A stretch of DNA of 47,912 nucleotides from Variovorax sp. WDL1 (GCF_001541225.1 NZ_LMTS01000257.1:13732-61643); one strand, 5' to 3'; shown: positions 33,147 through 41,243, counted from the first letter of the stretch. Notes: generated from the sequence alone by a model not told the origin. Program-made: numbers and translations.

Positions 33147-33192
33147 TTGGAACTTTAGTATTGACGCAAATATTTGCATCAATTGTTTCCAA
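33147..33192. promoter_or_regulatory. AT-rich nested palindrome, candidate operator
   Basis: Within a visibly AT-rich, gene-free stretch (33061-33335) the sequence TTGACGCAAAT/ATTTGCATCAA (33161-33182) is a 22-base palindrome with one mismatched pair. It is enclosed by TTGGAA (33147-33152) and TTCCAA (33187-33192). On the minus strand TTGATG and TACTAA are 16 bases apart inside it, a plausible promoter for the 186-aa gene starting at 33060. A repressor or dimeric activator site is the simplest reading. The rest of the 275-base gap shows nothing else I can name. Confidence 0.55.
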
Positions 33193-33335
33193 CTGTAGAT
33201 CGAATTTGGCGCTTTTGGTAGTCGGTTTACAGAGGCAAGTGAATTGCTCGACCACGTCGCGAAAACGTCACGAACCTGAGCTCAGCTGGAGCGCATCACG
33301 CGCCGACGCGGGCCGTCACATCCGGTGTGGGCGAT

Positions 33336-33575
33336 TCAGGCCGCTGCCGACTCTGCCTCGTCCAGCGCCTTGCAGGAAGGTGCGCAGACCGTTTGCGACT
33401 TGCCCAGGAACTGGCGCGTGCGCATTTGCGAGCGCACGCGGTGCTTGCCGCAAAGGAAGCAGGACATGGTCGCGCCGCTGAACGAGGCCGACGCCCGGAA
33501 CGGGGACCCGGACGCCTTGGCCTTGTAGCGCAGGCCATCGGCGACGATGGCGGTCTTGATCTCAGCCTTGGCCAT
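33336..33575 (-). CDS. Small hypothetical protein with Cys pairs, possible zinc ribbon (79 aa)
   Basis: A 79-residue basic protein. The middle holds CFLCGKHR and 20 residues later CAPSC, giving a CxxC...CxxxC pattern that could bind one zinc or an iron-sulfur cluster. The N-terminus MAKAEIKTAIVADGLRYKAKASG has the look of a short beta-rich head. It overlaps the end of the upstream 117-aa gene by 14 bases, so both are translated from one message. I do not recognise the family and no function can be assigned; metal binding is inference from the Cys spacing. Confidence 0.6.
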   Translation of the reverse strand: MAKAEIKTAIVADGLRYKAKASGSPFRASASFSGATMSCFLCGKHRVRSQMRTRQFLGKSQTVCAPSCKALDEAESAAA

Positions 33576-33915
33576 GGGCGGCGTCCGGCGCTGCACGGCG
33601 CATGATGCGCTGGATCGCATCCTTGGCCGCCAGCTCGGCGGCGAGCGAGGCGTCCAGGCCGGAGCGGCACAGGCCGGCGTGCTGGTAGTTGAGGTTCTCG
33701 TACACCTCGGCGGCGGCAGGATAGGCGTCCAGCAACTTGCCCAGCCCATCGCCGGGGGCAACGTCGCGGAACTCGTCGACCAAGTGCGTCACGACCGACC
33801 GGTACTGCTCTGCGCCCACGGGAACGGGGCTGTGTTCAAGCCGCTCGAGGAGCTGGGCAAGAACATGCGTCACCGCCAGGTCGGTCTTGGGCGCCGGAGA
33901 TTGAGTAGCGTTCAT
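33562..33915 (-). CDS. Hypothetical protein, 117 aa, all-helical
   Basis: I do not recognise a family. ATG 33915 gives MNATQSPAPKTDLAVTHVLAQLLERLEHSP, then EQYRSVVTHLVDEFRDVAPGDGLGKLLDAYPAAAEVYENLNYQHAGLCRSGLDASLAAELAAKDAIQRI, which reads as several amphipathic helices. There is no membrane segment. The gene overlaps the small Cys-pair protein by 14 bases, so the two probably act together. An open extension to 33984 lies in the intergenic region and is not supported. Confidence 0.6.
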   Translation of the reverse strand: MNATQSPAPKTDLAVTHVLAQLLERLEHSPVPVGAEQYRSVVTHLVDEFRDVAPGDGLGKLLDAYPAAAEVYENLNYQHAGLCRSGLDASLAAELAAKDAIQRIMRRAAPDAAHGQG

Positions 33916-34075
33916 GCAGGGCATTTGGGGCAACGATACCGGATTACAAGTGCCCGGCCGCGGCGCCGGCCTTCTGCGAGGCACGGCACCGCACCAGCAG
34001 GCCTGTGCAACATCTCGGTCGGAAGGCCATGGATCACCAGCCGGTGCTCGTCCGAGGGCAGCATCGCCCCGTCGG

Positions 34076-35650
34076 CTACAGCAGCATCTCAGGCACGATC
34101 GGCGCGATCAGCCTGTTGTAGAAGCGCTGGAAGAAGGTCGCCTCCGGCTCGGAGGTGAGGATGACCTCCTTCTCGCCATCGGTGGTCAGCCATTCGAGCC
34201 GGCCGGTGTCCTTGGCCAGGCGCAGGCGGTACGAGTTCTGAACCCGGCTCACGTTGATCACCCGCAGCATCTCGCGTGCGAGCTGCGGGCTGTCGATCAG
34301 CATGCCCATCTCGGTGTTCTGGGTGGCCGAGCGCGGATCGAGATTAGCCGAGCCGAGCAGGATTCGCGAGCGATCGATGGCCGCGGTCTTCGCATGCAGC
34401 CGGCCCAGCGAGCTGCCAAAGGAGCCGAAGCGCTTGCTCGCCGTGGTGCGCTCCGGGCTCAATTCATAGAGGTCGGCCCCAGATCTCAGCAGGCGCTCGC
34501 GGTAGCGCATGTAGCCCGTGTGGACGAGCGGCTCGTCGTTGGCCGCCAGCGAGTTGGTCAGCAGAACCAGCTTGATCTTGCGCCGGCCCAGTTCCTCGAA
34601 GGCAGCCATGCCTTGCTCGCCGGGCACCAGGTAGGGCGAGGTCATCTGCACCTCCTGCTTGGCCTCGAGCAGGCGCTCCCAGATCTTCATCGTCACGCTG
34701 GTTGCCAGGGCCTCTTCGGCCGTCATGGTCGTTGGCTTGGTGGGCGGATCGGCTACGGCATAGGCCGGGCCCCACAGCAGGCCCATGCGTCCCTCGTCGA
34801 GTTCCTCGGAAATCGGGCCGTAGCCCAGGATGTCGTTGGGCGGCAGAACGATCTTGGGCGCCGGCGCGGCCATGTCGACCCAGGAATCGAACTCGGCGGC
34901 GCCCGGCGTCGTGCCACCCTGGCCGCGCACGATGTCGCCGATGGGCCAGACCTGCTCGCTGTTCCAGTAGGCGTCGAAGATGGCTTCGAGCTGGGGCAGC
35001 ACCTTGCCGACGACAACCGCATCCATGTCGATGAAGTTCTGTGCCTCGCTCAACACGAAATATTCGTCGGCGATGTTGCGCCCGCCGACCACCGCCATCG
35101 CGCCATCCGCGATGAAGAGCTTGTTGTGCATGCGGTGGTTGAGCCGGTAGATCTCGTGCGGCGAGGCTGCGAAGCGCGAGAGGAAGCCGTCGCGCCCGCA
35201 GCAGAACGGGTTGAACAGCCGCACCTCTACATTGGGCGTCTGCGAGAGCGCCAGCAACAGGTGCTGGCTCCTGGCCGTGTAGAGATCGTCCACCAGGATG
35301 CGCACCTTGACGCCGCGGGCCGCGGCCTCGCGCAGCGATCGCATCAGCAACCGGCCGACGCCATCGTTCTCGAGCTGGTAGTACTGCACCACCAGGGAGC
35401 GTTCGGCGCGCTTGGCGAGCTGGATGCGGGCGTCCAGCGAATACACGCCCAGTGGCATCAGGCGGAAGCCGGAATGCTCGCCAGGCGGCGTGGACGCAGC
35501 CACCACCTTGGCCAGGGTGGTCGACGCATCGGCAGGCGCCGCGAATGCCGCGGGCCGCTCCCTGGCCGGCGGAAGCGAGCCACAAGCCGCGAGCCCTGCG
35601 GCGAGGGCGCACAGCAGCGCCGCGCGCAGCAGTTGGACCCATGCGTTCAT
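34076..35650 (-). CDS. Phospholipase D-family lipoprotein, cardiolipin synthase-like (ClsC type)
   Basis: A 524-residue protein with an N-terminal lipoprotein signal (hydrophobic core then LAAGLAACGS, lipid-modified Cys near residue 23). Two HKD motifs define the phospholipase D superfamily: HNKLFIADGAMAVVGGRNIADEYF in the first half and HAKTAAIDRSRILLGSANLDPRS in the second. Long-range arrangement (VVQYYQLENDGVGRLLMRSL, VRILVDDLY, MTSPYLVPGEQG) resembles ClsC-type cardiolipin synthases, which transfer phosphatidyl groups between phospholipids. ATG 35650 begins the signal peptide; the frame is open to 35719. A divergent peroxiredoxin gene starts 116 bases away. Substrate remains inference. 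Confidence 0.9.
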   Translation of the reverse strand: MNAWVQLLRAALLCALAAGLAACGSLPPARERPAAFAAPADASTTLAKVVAASTPPGEHSGFRLMPLGVYSLDARIQLAKRAERSLVVQYYQLENDGVGRLLMRSLREAAARGVKVRILVDDLYTARSQHLLLALSQTPNVEVRLFNPFCCGRDGFLSRFAASPHEIYRLNHRMHNKLFIADGAMAVVGGRNIADEYFVLSEAQNFIDMDAVVVGKVLPQLEAIFDAYWNSEQVWPIGDIVRGQGGTTPGAAEFDSWVDMAAPAPKIVLPPNDILGYGPISEELDEGRMGLLWGPAYAVADPPTKPTTMTAEEALATSVTMKIWERLLEAKQEVQMTSPYLVPGEQGMAAFEELGRRKIKLVLLTNSLAANDEPLVHTGYMRYRERLLRSGADLYELSPERTTASKRFGSFGSSLGRLHAKTAAIDRSRILLGSANLDPRSATQNTEMGMLIDSPQLAREMLRVINVSRVQNSYRLRLAKDTGRLEWLTTDGEKEVILTSEPEATFFQRFYNRLIAPIVPEMLL

Positions 35651-35766
35651 TCTTTCCCCTCTTTGGACTTGTTCCGGATACGGCACCAGGGGCGGACTGG
35701 CTTCACCTCTGCCCCACAACGCACCCGGCTCTAGAATTTCGCGATGCCTCTTCTTGGAGTTACACC

Positions 35767-36321
35767 ATGACCCGACGGATTCTCGCGCGTCTCGCCGCCT
35801 TTGGGCTCGCGAGCATCGGACTATCCCCTGCCCTCGCGGCCCTGGACATCGGCGACCCGGTGCCCAAGTTCACCGCGACCGCCGCCCTGGGTGGCAAGGC
35901 CTTCACCTATTCGTTGGCCGACGCCTTGGCCAAGGGCCCGGTGGTGGTGTATTTTTTCCCGGCGGCCGGCACCACCGACTGCAACATCGAGGCGCACGCC
36001 TTCGCCGAGGCCATGGAACAGTTCGAGGCGGTGGGCGCCTCGGTAATCGGCGTCTCGGCCGACGACATCGAGACGCTGAAGGATTTCTCGGTCAAGCAGT
36101 GCCAGAGCAAGTTCCCGGTGGCCGCCGACCGTTCGAAGGTCGTGATCGAGGGATTCGACGCGGTGATGCAGACCCGCCCCGATTTCGCCAACCGGCTGTC
36201 CTACGTGGTCGCGCCCAACGGCACCGTCGCCTACTACTACCAGAACCTCAACCCGGACAAGCACGTGGAGCGCATGCTCAATGCGCTGAAGGCGCTGCCG
36301 AAGCAGACCGCCCAACGCTAG
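35767..36321 (+). CDS. Exported peroxiredoxin (AhpC/TSA, BCP-like)
   Basis: A 184-residue thiol peroxidase. The first 24 residues are a signal peptide (MTRRILARLAAFGLASIGLSPALA), so the enzyme should act in the periplasm. The thioredoxin-like core begins LDIGDPVPKFTATAALGGKAFTY. The peroxidatic site is VVVYFFPAAGTTDCNIEAHAF: a single Cys after TTD, with no second Cys five residues later, so it is probably a 1-Cys or atypical type. A distal Cys (VKQCQSKF) is present. It precedes an aldehyde dehydrogenase gene by 51 bases on the same strand. Confidence 0.87.
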   Translation: MTRRILARLAAFGLASIGLSPALAALDIGDPVPKFTATAALGGKAFTYSLADALAKGPVVVYFFPAAGTTDCNIEAHAFAEAMEQFEAVGASVIGVSADDIETLKDFSVKQCQSKFPVAADRSKVVIEGFDAVMQTRPDFANRLSYVVAPNGTVAYYYQNLNPDKHVERMLNALKALPKQTAQR

Positions 36322-36372
36322 CCGCCAGCAGCCACCGGCCGGGGCTGGCCGCCATCGCGCACAATTTCAGCC

Positions 36373-37806
36373 ATGCAGCTCCATTACATCGCCAACGAAA
36401 GCGTCCCCTCTTCCTCCGGCCGCACCCTCCCCGTTCTCGACCCCTCCGACGGCCAGCCCTTCGACGAGCTGCAGCGCGGCAACGCAACCGACATCGACGC
36501 GGCCGTGCGCGCGGCGCGCGACTGCTTCGAGGGCAACTGGCAGAAGCAGAGCGCGGCCGAGCGCGGCCGGCTGCTCTACAGGCTGTCGCAGAAGATCGCC
36601 GAGCATACGGACGAGCTGGCGCTGCTCGAGCAGCGCGACTGCGGCAAGCCCGTCAAGCAGGCGCGTGCCGATGCGCTGGCGCTGGTGCGCTACTTCGAGT
36701 TCTATGCCGGCGCCTGCGACAAGCTGCACGGCGAGACCATCCCCTACCAGGAGGGGTACAGCGTCTTCACCTGGCGCGAGCCGCACGGCGTCACCGGCCA
36801 CGTCATTCCGTGGAACTACCCGATGCAGATCTTCGGCCGCAGCGTCGGCGGCGCGCTGGCCGCAGGCAACGTCTGCGTGGTCAAGCCCTCCGAGGACGCC
36901 TGCCTGTCGCTGATCCGCGTGGCGCAGCTGGCGGCGGAGGTCGGCTTCCCACCCGGCGCGATCAACATCGTGACCGGCTACGGCCACGAAGTGGGCGATG
37001 CGCTGGCGCGGCACCCGGGCATCGACCACATCAGCTTCACCGGCAGCCCGACGGTGGGCACGCTGATCCAGCAGGTGGCGGCCGAGCGCCACTGCCCCGT
37101 CACGCTGGAGCTGGGCGGAAAGAGCCCGCAGATCATCTTTGCCGACGCCGACCTGGGCGCCGCCATCCCGGTGCTGATCAACGCCATCGTGCAGAACGCC
37201 GGCCAGACCTGCTCGGCCGGCTCGCGCGTGCTGGTCGAGCGCGAGATCTACGAGCTGCTGCTGGAGCGCCTCGGCCAGGCCTTCGAGGCGCTGCGCGTCG
37301 GACCCGCGGCCATGGACCTGGACGTCGGCCCGCTGATCCGCCAGACGCAGCAGCAGCGCGTCTGGGACTTCCTGTCCGACGCCCAGCATGCCGGCATCCC
37401 GATGGTGGCCCAGGGCGTCGTGGTCGACGAGGCGCCGCAGACCGGCTTCTACCAGGCGCCCACTCTGCTGCGCGACGTGCCGGTGGCACACCGGCTCGCG
37501 CAGGAGGAAGTCTTCGGCCCGGTGCTCGCGGCGATGTCCTTCCGCGACGAGGACGAGGCAGTGGCGCTCGCCAACGCGACCCAGTTCGGACTGGTCGCCG
37601 GCATCTGGACGAAGGACGGCGGCCGCCAGTTCCGCATGGCCAGGCGGGTGAGGAGCGGCCAGGTCTTCGTCAACAACTACGGGGCCGGCGGCGGCGTGGA
37701 GTTGCCCTTCGGCGGCGTCAAGTCCTCGGGCTACGGGCGCGAGAAGGGCTTCGAGGCGCTCTACGGCTTCACCACGCTCAAGACCGTGGCCGTGCGCCAC
37801 GGCTGA
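36373..37806 (+). CDS. NAD(P)-dependent aldehyde dehydrogenase, betaine-aldehyde/aminoaldehyde type
   Basis: A 477-residue ALDH-superfamily enzyme oxidising an aldehyde to the acid. The catalytic base E246 (TLELGGKSPQ) and nucleophile C280 (NAGQTCSAGSR) are in place, as is the substrate-channel/NAD site VIPWNYPMQI and the C-terminal LPFGGVKSSGYGREKGFEAL. The sequence resembles the betaine aldehyde dehydrogenase and 4-aminobutyraldehyde dehydrogenase groups, but without a neighbouring choline or polyamine gene the substrate is open. Its upstream gap (36322-36372) is short. It ends 3 bases before a convergent metal transporter gene. Confidence 0.92.
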   Translation: MQLHYIANESVPSSSGRTLPVLDPSDGQPFDELQRGNATDIDAAVRAARDCFEGNWQKQSAAERGRLLYRLSQKIAEHTDELALLEQRDCGKPVKQARADALALVRYFEFYAGACDKLHGETIPYQEGYSVFTWREPHGVTGHVIPWNYPMQIFGRSVGGALAAGNVCVVKPSEDACLSLIRVAQLAAEVGFPPGAINIVTGYGHEVGDALARHPGIDHISFTGSPTVGTLIQQVAAERHCPVTLELGGKSPQIIFADADLGAAIPVLINAIVQNAGQTCSAGSRVLVEREIYELLLERLGQAFEALRVGPAAMDLDVGPLIRQTQQQRVWDFLSDAQHAGIPMVAQGVVVDEAPQTGFYQAPTLLRDVPVAHRLAQEEVFGPVLAAMSFRDEDEAVALANATQFGLVAGIWTKDGGRQFRMARRVRSGQVFVNNYGAGGGVELPFGGVKSSGYGREKGFEALYGFTTLKTVAVRHG

Positions 37807-37809
37807 GCA

Positions 37810-38715
37810 TCAGCCCAGCGCGGTATCCAGCAGCATCATCAGCACGAAGCCCAGCATCAGCCCGCCCGTTGCGAAGGCCTCATGGCCCTTGCGATGGGAC
37901 TCCGGGATGATCTCGTGGCTGATCACGAAGAGCATGGCCCCGGCCGCGAAACCCAGGCCCCACGGCAGCAGCAGCGCCGAATGGCTGACGATCGCGGCCC
38001 CGAGCACCGCCCCCAGCGGCTCGACCAGGCCGGAGGCCATGCCGATCGCCACCGCGAACGGCCGGCGGTAGCCCGCGGCCAGCAGCGCCGCGGCGACGAC
38101 CAGGCCCTCGGGCACGTCCTGGATCGCGATGCCGGTCGCCAGTGCGCTGCCGCGCAGCGCATCCCCTCCGGCAAAGCCGACGCCGATCGCCAGGCCTTCC
38201 GGCAGGTTGTGCAGCGCGATCGCGAACACGAATAGCCAGGTGCGCCGCAGCGCGCGCGTGTCCCGCCCTTCCACGCCCTTGATGAAGTGCTCGTGCGGCA
38301 GCACCCGGTCCAGCACCAGCAGCGCCACGCCGCCCAGCAGGATCGCGCTGCCGACGATGCCGCCGGCAGCCCAGGCATCCGCGCCGGCAGCGCGCGCCGC
38401 GGCGATGCCGGGGATGATCAGGGAGAAGGCGCTGGCCGCCAGCATCACGCCGGCGCCGAAGCCGAACAGCGTGTCCTGCATGCGGTCCGACAAGCGTTGC
38501 GAGAACGCGATCGGCAAGGTGCCCAGCGCGGTGGCGAGTGCCGCCATCGAGCCGCCGGCCAGGGCCTGCAACACCACGGGTCGCGCGGCCACGTACTGCC
38601 AGAACTGCGCGCCAAGCGCCAGGACGCCGGCCAGCACGATGGCAATCCCGAGGGCCTGCCGCAATGGCAAAGGGGCGCGGTCGGCGGCGCTGGCAATGTA
38701 GGAACTACGGTTCAT
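37810..38715 (-). CDS. ZIP-family divalent metal transporter
   Basis: A 301-residue membrane protein with about eight helices. ZIP signatures are the metal-site helix ALHNLPEGLAIGVGFAGG, the following IAIQDVPEGLVVAAAL, and a His-rich loop before it (PHEHFIKGVEGRD). It imports a divalent metal, Zn2+ or Fe2+, as in the ZupT/GufA group. The start ATG 38715 has no ribosome site, and a Fur-like box ends 5 bases upstream of it; TACTAT lies 10 bases before the ATG, so transcription may start at or next to the ATG, giving a leaderless message. Convergent with the aldehyde dehydrogenase gene. Confidence 0.92.
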   Translation of the reverse strand: MNRSSYIASAADRAPLPLRQALGIAIVLAGVLALGAQFWQYVAARPVVLQALAGGSMAALATALGTLPIAFSQRLSDRMQDTLFGFGAGVMLAASAFSLIIPGIAAARAAGADAWAAGGIVGSAILLGGVALLVLDRVLPHEHFIKGVEGRDTRALRRTWLFVFAIALHNLPEGLAIGVGFAGGDALRGSALATGIAIQDVPEGLVVAAALLAAGYRRPFAVAIGMASGLVEPLGAVLGAAIVSHSALLLPWGLGFAAGAMLFVISHEIIPESHRKGHEAFATGGLMLGFVLMMLLDTALG

Positions 38716-38719
38716 GGAT

Positions 38720-38742
38720 TAGATGATAGTAATTCTCATCTA
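38720..38742. promoter_or_regulatory. Fur-like metal-regulator box upstream of the ZIP transporter
   Basis: AGATGATAG..TTCTCATCT at 38721-38741 is an AT-rich partial palindrome (AGATGA/TCATCT outer arms) that resembles the Fur consensus (GATAATGATAATCATTATC). It is centred about 16 bases before the ATG and covers the TACTAT -10-like hexamer, where bound repressor would block transcription. Fur versus another metal regulator (Zur, MntR) cannot be decided by eye. Confidence 0.55.
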
Positions 38743-38778
38743 AGCCCGGGTTCGGGAATTTCAATCCTCACGATAGAG

Positions 38779-39873
38779 CTACCTCGCAGACGCGCCGGGA
38801 ACCGCCTTCCTTCTGCCGCTTCCCGAGAACGCGCGAACGTCTTCGATGGTTCGCCTTGGATCCTGGAGATGCGGGTAGTGCCCGATGTTGGCGAGTACCT
38901 GGATCTGCAGCTTGGCCTTCTGTGCGAGCTCGAGCCCCATTTCCTTCTTGATGTAGAAGTCCTTCTCGCCCCAGACAATCCTGACGGGCGTCCGAAGCGT
39001 GTTGAGGTTGGCTTCGAAGTACTCCTGGTCGCGGGTAAAGTGGGCGTAGTAGTGATAGAAGGCGTCGGCAGTGGTGAGGCTGCCGTGGTTCCAGCCGCGG
39101 AGCATGTCGTCCTTCAGCTCCTGCGAAAGCTCGAACTGCTCGTTCTTGGTCAGGCCCCTTCTGAACGCGTTCTCCAGGATCTCGTCCCGGTTCTTGTTCA
39201 ACGCGGCGCGCACCAAGTCCGAGGAGGGCTTCGCTTTCAGCGCCTGCAGGTTCTCAGCCATGTACTGCGGCCTGTTCAGCGGCGCGAAGTCGCCCACGAT
39301 GATGGCCTGGGCAATGCCCGGCTCTTCAAGGGCGAGCAGAAGCGCAGGCAAGGCTCCGATGTCTGTCGCGTAGATGGTCAGTGAGGACGCGTCGAGGTTC
39401 GACTTCCTGATGTACTCCTTCAGCACGCGCGCATAGTCCTTGGGTGCGTAGGAGAATTTTTCTATGGGCGGTCTCGCTGACAGACCGAAGCCCGGCCAGT
39501 CGAAAGCGTGCACTTCGTAGTCGTCGGCCAGAGCGAGCGCGATGTCTTTCCACGCATACAAGGTTTCGGGAAAGCCGTGCAGAAAAAGCACGCTGCCCCT
39601 GGGCCTCGAACTTCGGACGATCATTCTTCTGAGTTGAACCTCTGAATCAATCTGAAGGAAGCCGATTTCTACCCGCGAGATGCGCTTCTCGACACGGGTG
39701 CACGACCCCAACAAGGTGGCTCCGAGCAAGAGCGTAACCACAATCAGTACTTGAACGGTGGCCTCGAGAACAGGAAGATTCCGTTGCGCGACCTGTGCTC
39801 GGCTTACTGCGTGCCGTGCATGGCCCGGCGCGCTCAACGCATTACGCATATCCGGCGGAACTCGCAAACACAT
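38779..39873 (-). CDS. Alpha/beta-fold hydrolase, lipoprotein, epoxide hydrolase/dehalogenase-like
   Basis: Up to 364 residues. A hydrophobic stretch ending LLLGATLLGSC (Cys at about residue 58) looks like a lipoprotein signal, but it begins unusually far from the first ATG, so the true start may be internal and non-ATG. The catalytic domain has oxyanion motif HGFPETLYAWKDI, the nucleophile elbow YATDIGALPALLL with Asp in place of Ser, an acid in WGEKDFYI and His in GHYPHLQDP. Asp as nucleophile points to the epoxide-hydrolase/haloalkane-dehalogenase branch. A 35-codon ORF with an excellent ribosome site overlaps its 5' end in another frame. Substrate unknown. Confidence 0.78.
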   Translation of the reverse strand: MCLRVPPDMRNALSAPGHARHAVSRAQVAQRNLPVLEATVQVLIVVTLLLGATLLGSCTRVEKRISRVEIGFLQIDSEVQLRRMIVRSSRPRGSVLFLHGFPETLYAWKDIALALADDYEVHAFDWPGFGLSARPPIEKFSYAPKDYARVLKEYIRKSNLDASSLTIYATDIGALPALLLALEEPGIAQAIIVGDFAPLNRPQYMAENLQALKAKPSSDLVRAALNKNRDEILENAFRRGLTKNEQFELSQELKDDMLRGWNHGSLTTADAFYHYYAHFTRDQEYFEANLNTLRTPVRIVWGEKDFYIKKEMGLELAQKAKLQIQVLANIGHYPHLQDPRRTIEDVRAFSGSGRRKAVPGASAR

Positions 39874-39941
39874 TCATTCATGGCCGCGCGCCAGTAGTAG
39901 CGCACATTCTGGTAGAAGAGCTCTTGTGCGAGCGTTGTCAT
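39834..39941 (-). CDS. Small ORF, 35 aa, with a strong ribosome site
   Basis: The peptide begins MTTLAQELFYQNVRYYWRAA and ends in CEFRRICVMR. AGGAG lies 7 bases before ATG 39941, a better initiation site than any candidate for the overlapping hydrolase gene. It overlaps the first 40 bases of that gene in another frame. It may be a real small protein, a translational coupling ORF for the hydrolase, or the surviving 5' end of a broken gene. I do not recognise it. Confidence 0.4.
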   Translation of the reverse strand: MTTLAQELFYQNVRYYWRAAMNECVCEFRRICVMR

Positions 39942-40317
39942 GTGAGGTCTCCTGGCTCTGCTTTAGGAAGGCCTTCATCACAGCAGAAGCCCCTGGTTGA
40001 ATCAATTGGACGATGGTCTATTCGATACCAACGTCTGAACGCGACTGCAATTGCTCCGACCATCTGAAAGGCCAGCTCAGCGAAAGCCCCGCTGGCGAGC
40101 GGGCGCGCGGCTTGTGCACGCGGCCTCGACTGTTTCCAATCCTTTGGACTACCCTTCCGGCGAACTCCAGGCCAATGCCAAGCATCTGCAGTCCATCGAA
40201 GATGAGCATCCAGTTGTCTTGGAGCATTTCATGGCCCGTTCTCTCGTTCTTTACTACTCAGCTTCTGTGCTTACTGCGATCTGATCGTCACGACGGACGT
40301 CGTGTGCCGGGATACTG
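39942..40317. other. Gene-poor stretch
   Basis: About 375 bases without a gene I can support. ORFs on both strands (for example 40013-40318 plus, whose stop overlaps the nuoE ATG as TGATG) have composition unlike real proteins and no family resemblance. The stretch probably holds the nuoE and small-ORF promoters and debris from rearrangement. Confidence 0.4.
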
Positions 40318-40812
40318 ATGATTTCAGACCAAATGATGACGCGCTTCGCGCGCGAAGTGGCCAAGTACCCTGAGGCAGGCAAGCAATCGGCCGTGATGGC
40401 CTGTCTGTCGATCGTGCAACAGGAAGAGGGCTTCGTCAGCCTTGAGCGCGAGCGCGAGATCGCAGCCTATCTGGGGATGGCGCCCATCGGCGTGCACGAG
40501 GTGACGACCTTCTACAGCATGTATAACCAGCGGCCGGTGGGCAGGTTCAAGCTCAACGTCTGCACCAATCTGCCGTGCCAGCTGCGCGACGGCCGGCGTA
40601 CGCTAGAACACCTTGAGAACAAACTTGGCATCCTGATCGGCGAGACCACGGCCGACGGGCTGTTCACCCTACAGCAGAGCGAGTGCTTGGGCGCCTGCGC
40701 CGACGCGCCGGTGATGCTGGTCAACGACCGCGCCATGTGCAGCTTCATGAGCGACGAGAAGCTCGACCAGCTGGTCGACGGCCTGCGCGCCAGCGCAGAA
40801 GGGAGGCCGTGA
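40318..40812 (+). CDS. nuoE: NADH-quinone oxidoreductase subunit E-like protein (orphan copy)
   Basis: A 164-residue thioredoxin-fold [2Fe-2S] protein of the NuoE/HoxE family, normally the 24-kDa subunit of complex I or the small diaphorase subunit of formate dehydrogenases and hydrogenases. All four cluster ligands are seen: C82 and C87 in NVCTNLPCQL, C123 and C127 in SECLGACADAP. The full family length is intact (EVTTFYSMYNQRPVG, TADGLFTLQQ). The usual partner NuoF is missing: the next gene is a convergent cupin, and nothing on the upstream side belongs to a nuo operon. It thus looks like a second copy separated from the true operon. Confidence 0.9.
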   Translation: MISDQMMTRFAREVAKYPEAGKQSAVMACLSIVQQEEGFVSLEREREIAAYLGMAPIGVHEVTTFYSMYNQRPVGRFKLNVCTNLPCQLRDGRRTLEHLENKLGILIGETTADGLFTLQQSECLGACADAPVMLVNDRAMCSFMSDEKLDQLVDGLRASAEGRP

Positions 40813-40844
40813 ACCAGGAAGCTCACAAGTCATATGGCTTGCCC

Positions 40845-41243
40845 TCATTGAGCGAGCAGGAGGAGTGGCTTGCCTTTCAACACCAAGTACGTCGCGAGCT
40901 CCGACGCCTTGACCGTGCCGACATTTCTCGCCACGTGGTTCACTCCAGCGGGGATAAGCAGGGCTTGACCTGCCTTGAGCGTGATCGGCGGCTTTCCGTC
41001 GAGTTCATACTCGAGCGTGCCCTCGAGCACATAGGCGATCTCTTCACCTGGATGGGAGTGGCGGGGAAACGCTACTCCCGGCTCAAAGTCAACGCGAACC
41101 TGAATGACCTCTCGTCCGGCAACGCTCAGATCGTGCCTCAGAACGTCGGTGCGGGTGAACCCCGACTGCTGAGCATAAGACGCGGTCAGGGCCAATCCGC
41201 CAGCGGCGACAAGCACCGCGCCGATACTTCGAATGCATTTCAT
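40845..41243 (-). CDS. Periplasmic cupin-domain protein
   Basis: A 132-residue exported small beta-barrel protein. A signal peptide ends near residue 25 (GLALTASYAQQ). The cupin motif FPRHSHPGEEIAYVLEGTLEYELDG supplies two His and a Glu for a metal, and LLIPAGVNHVARNVG gives the second-motif His. The start ATG 41243 follows AGGAG with 8-base spacing. Convergent with nuoE (32 bases between stops). Exported cupins of this size are usually of unknown role. Confidence 0.85.
   Translation of the reverse strand: MKCIRSIGAVLVAAGGLALTASYAQQSGFTRTDVLRHDLSVAGREVIQVRVDFEPGVAFPRHSHPGEEIAYVLEGTLEYELDGKPPITLKAGQALLIPAGVNHVARNVGTVKASELATYLVLKGKPLLLLAQ

Noticed and set aside
33161..33481. Plus-strand ORF beginning in the palindrome
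   Set aside because: TTG start inside a palindrome, Arg/Ser/Cys-rich shadow of the small minus-strand genes.
40013..40318. 101-codon ORF ending exactly at the nuoE start (TGATG)
   Set aside because: The junction looks like coupling, but the peptide has no natural composition, no ribosome site and no family resemblance.
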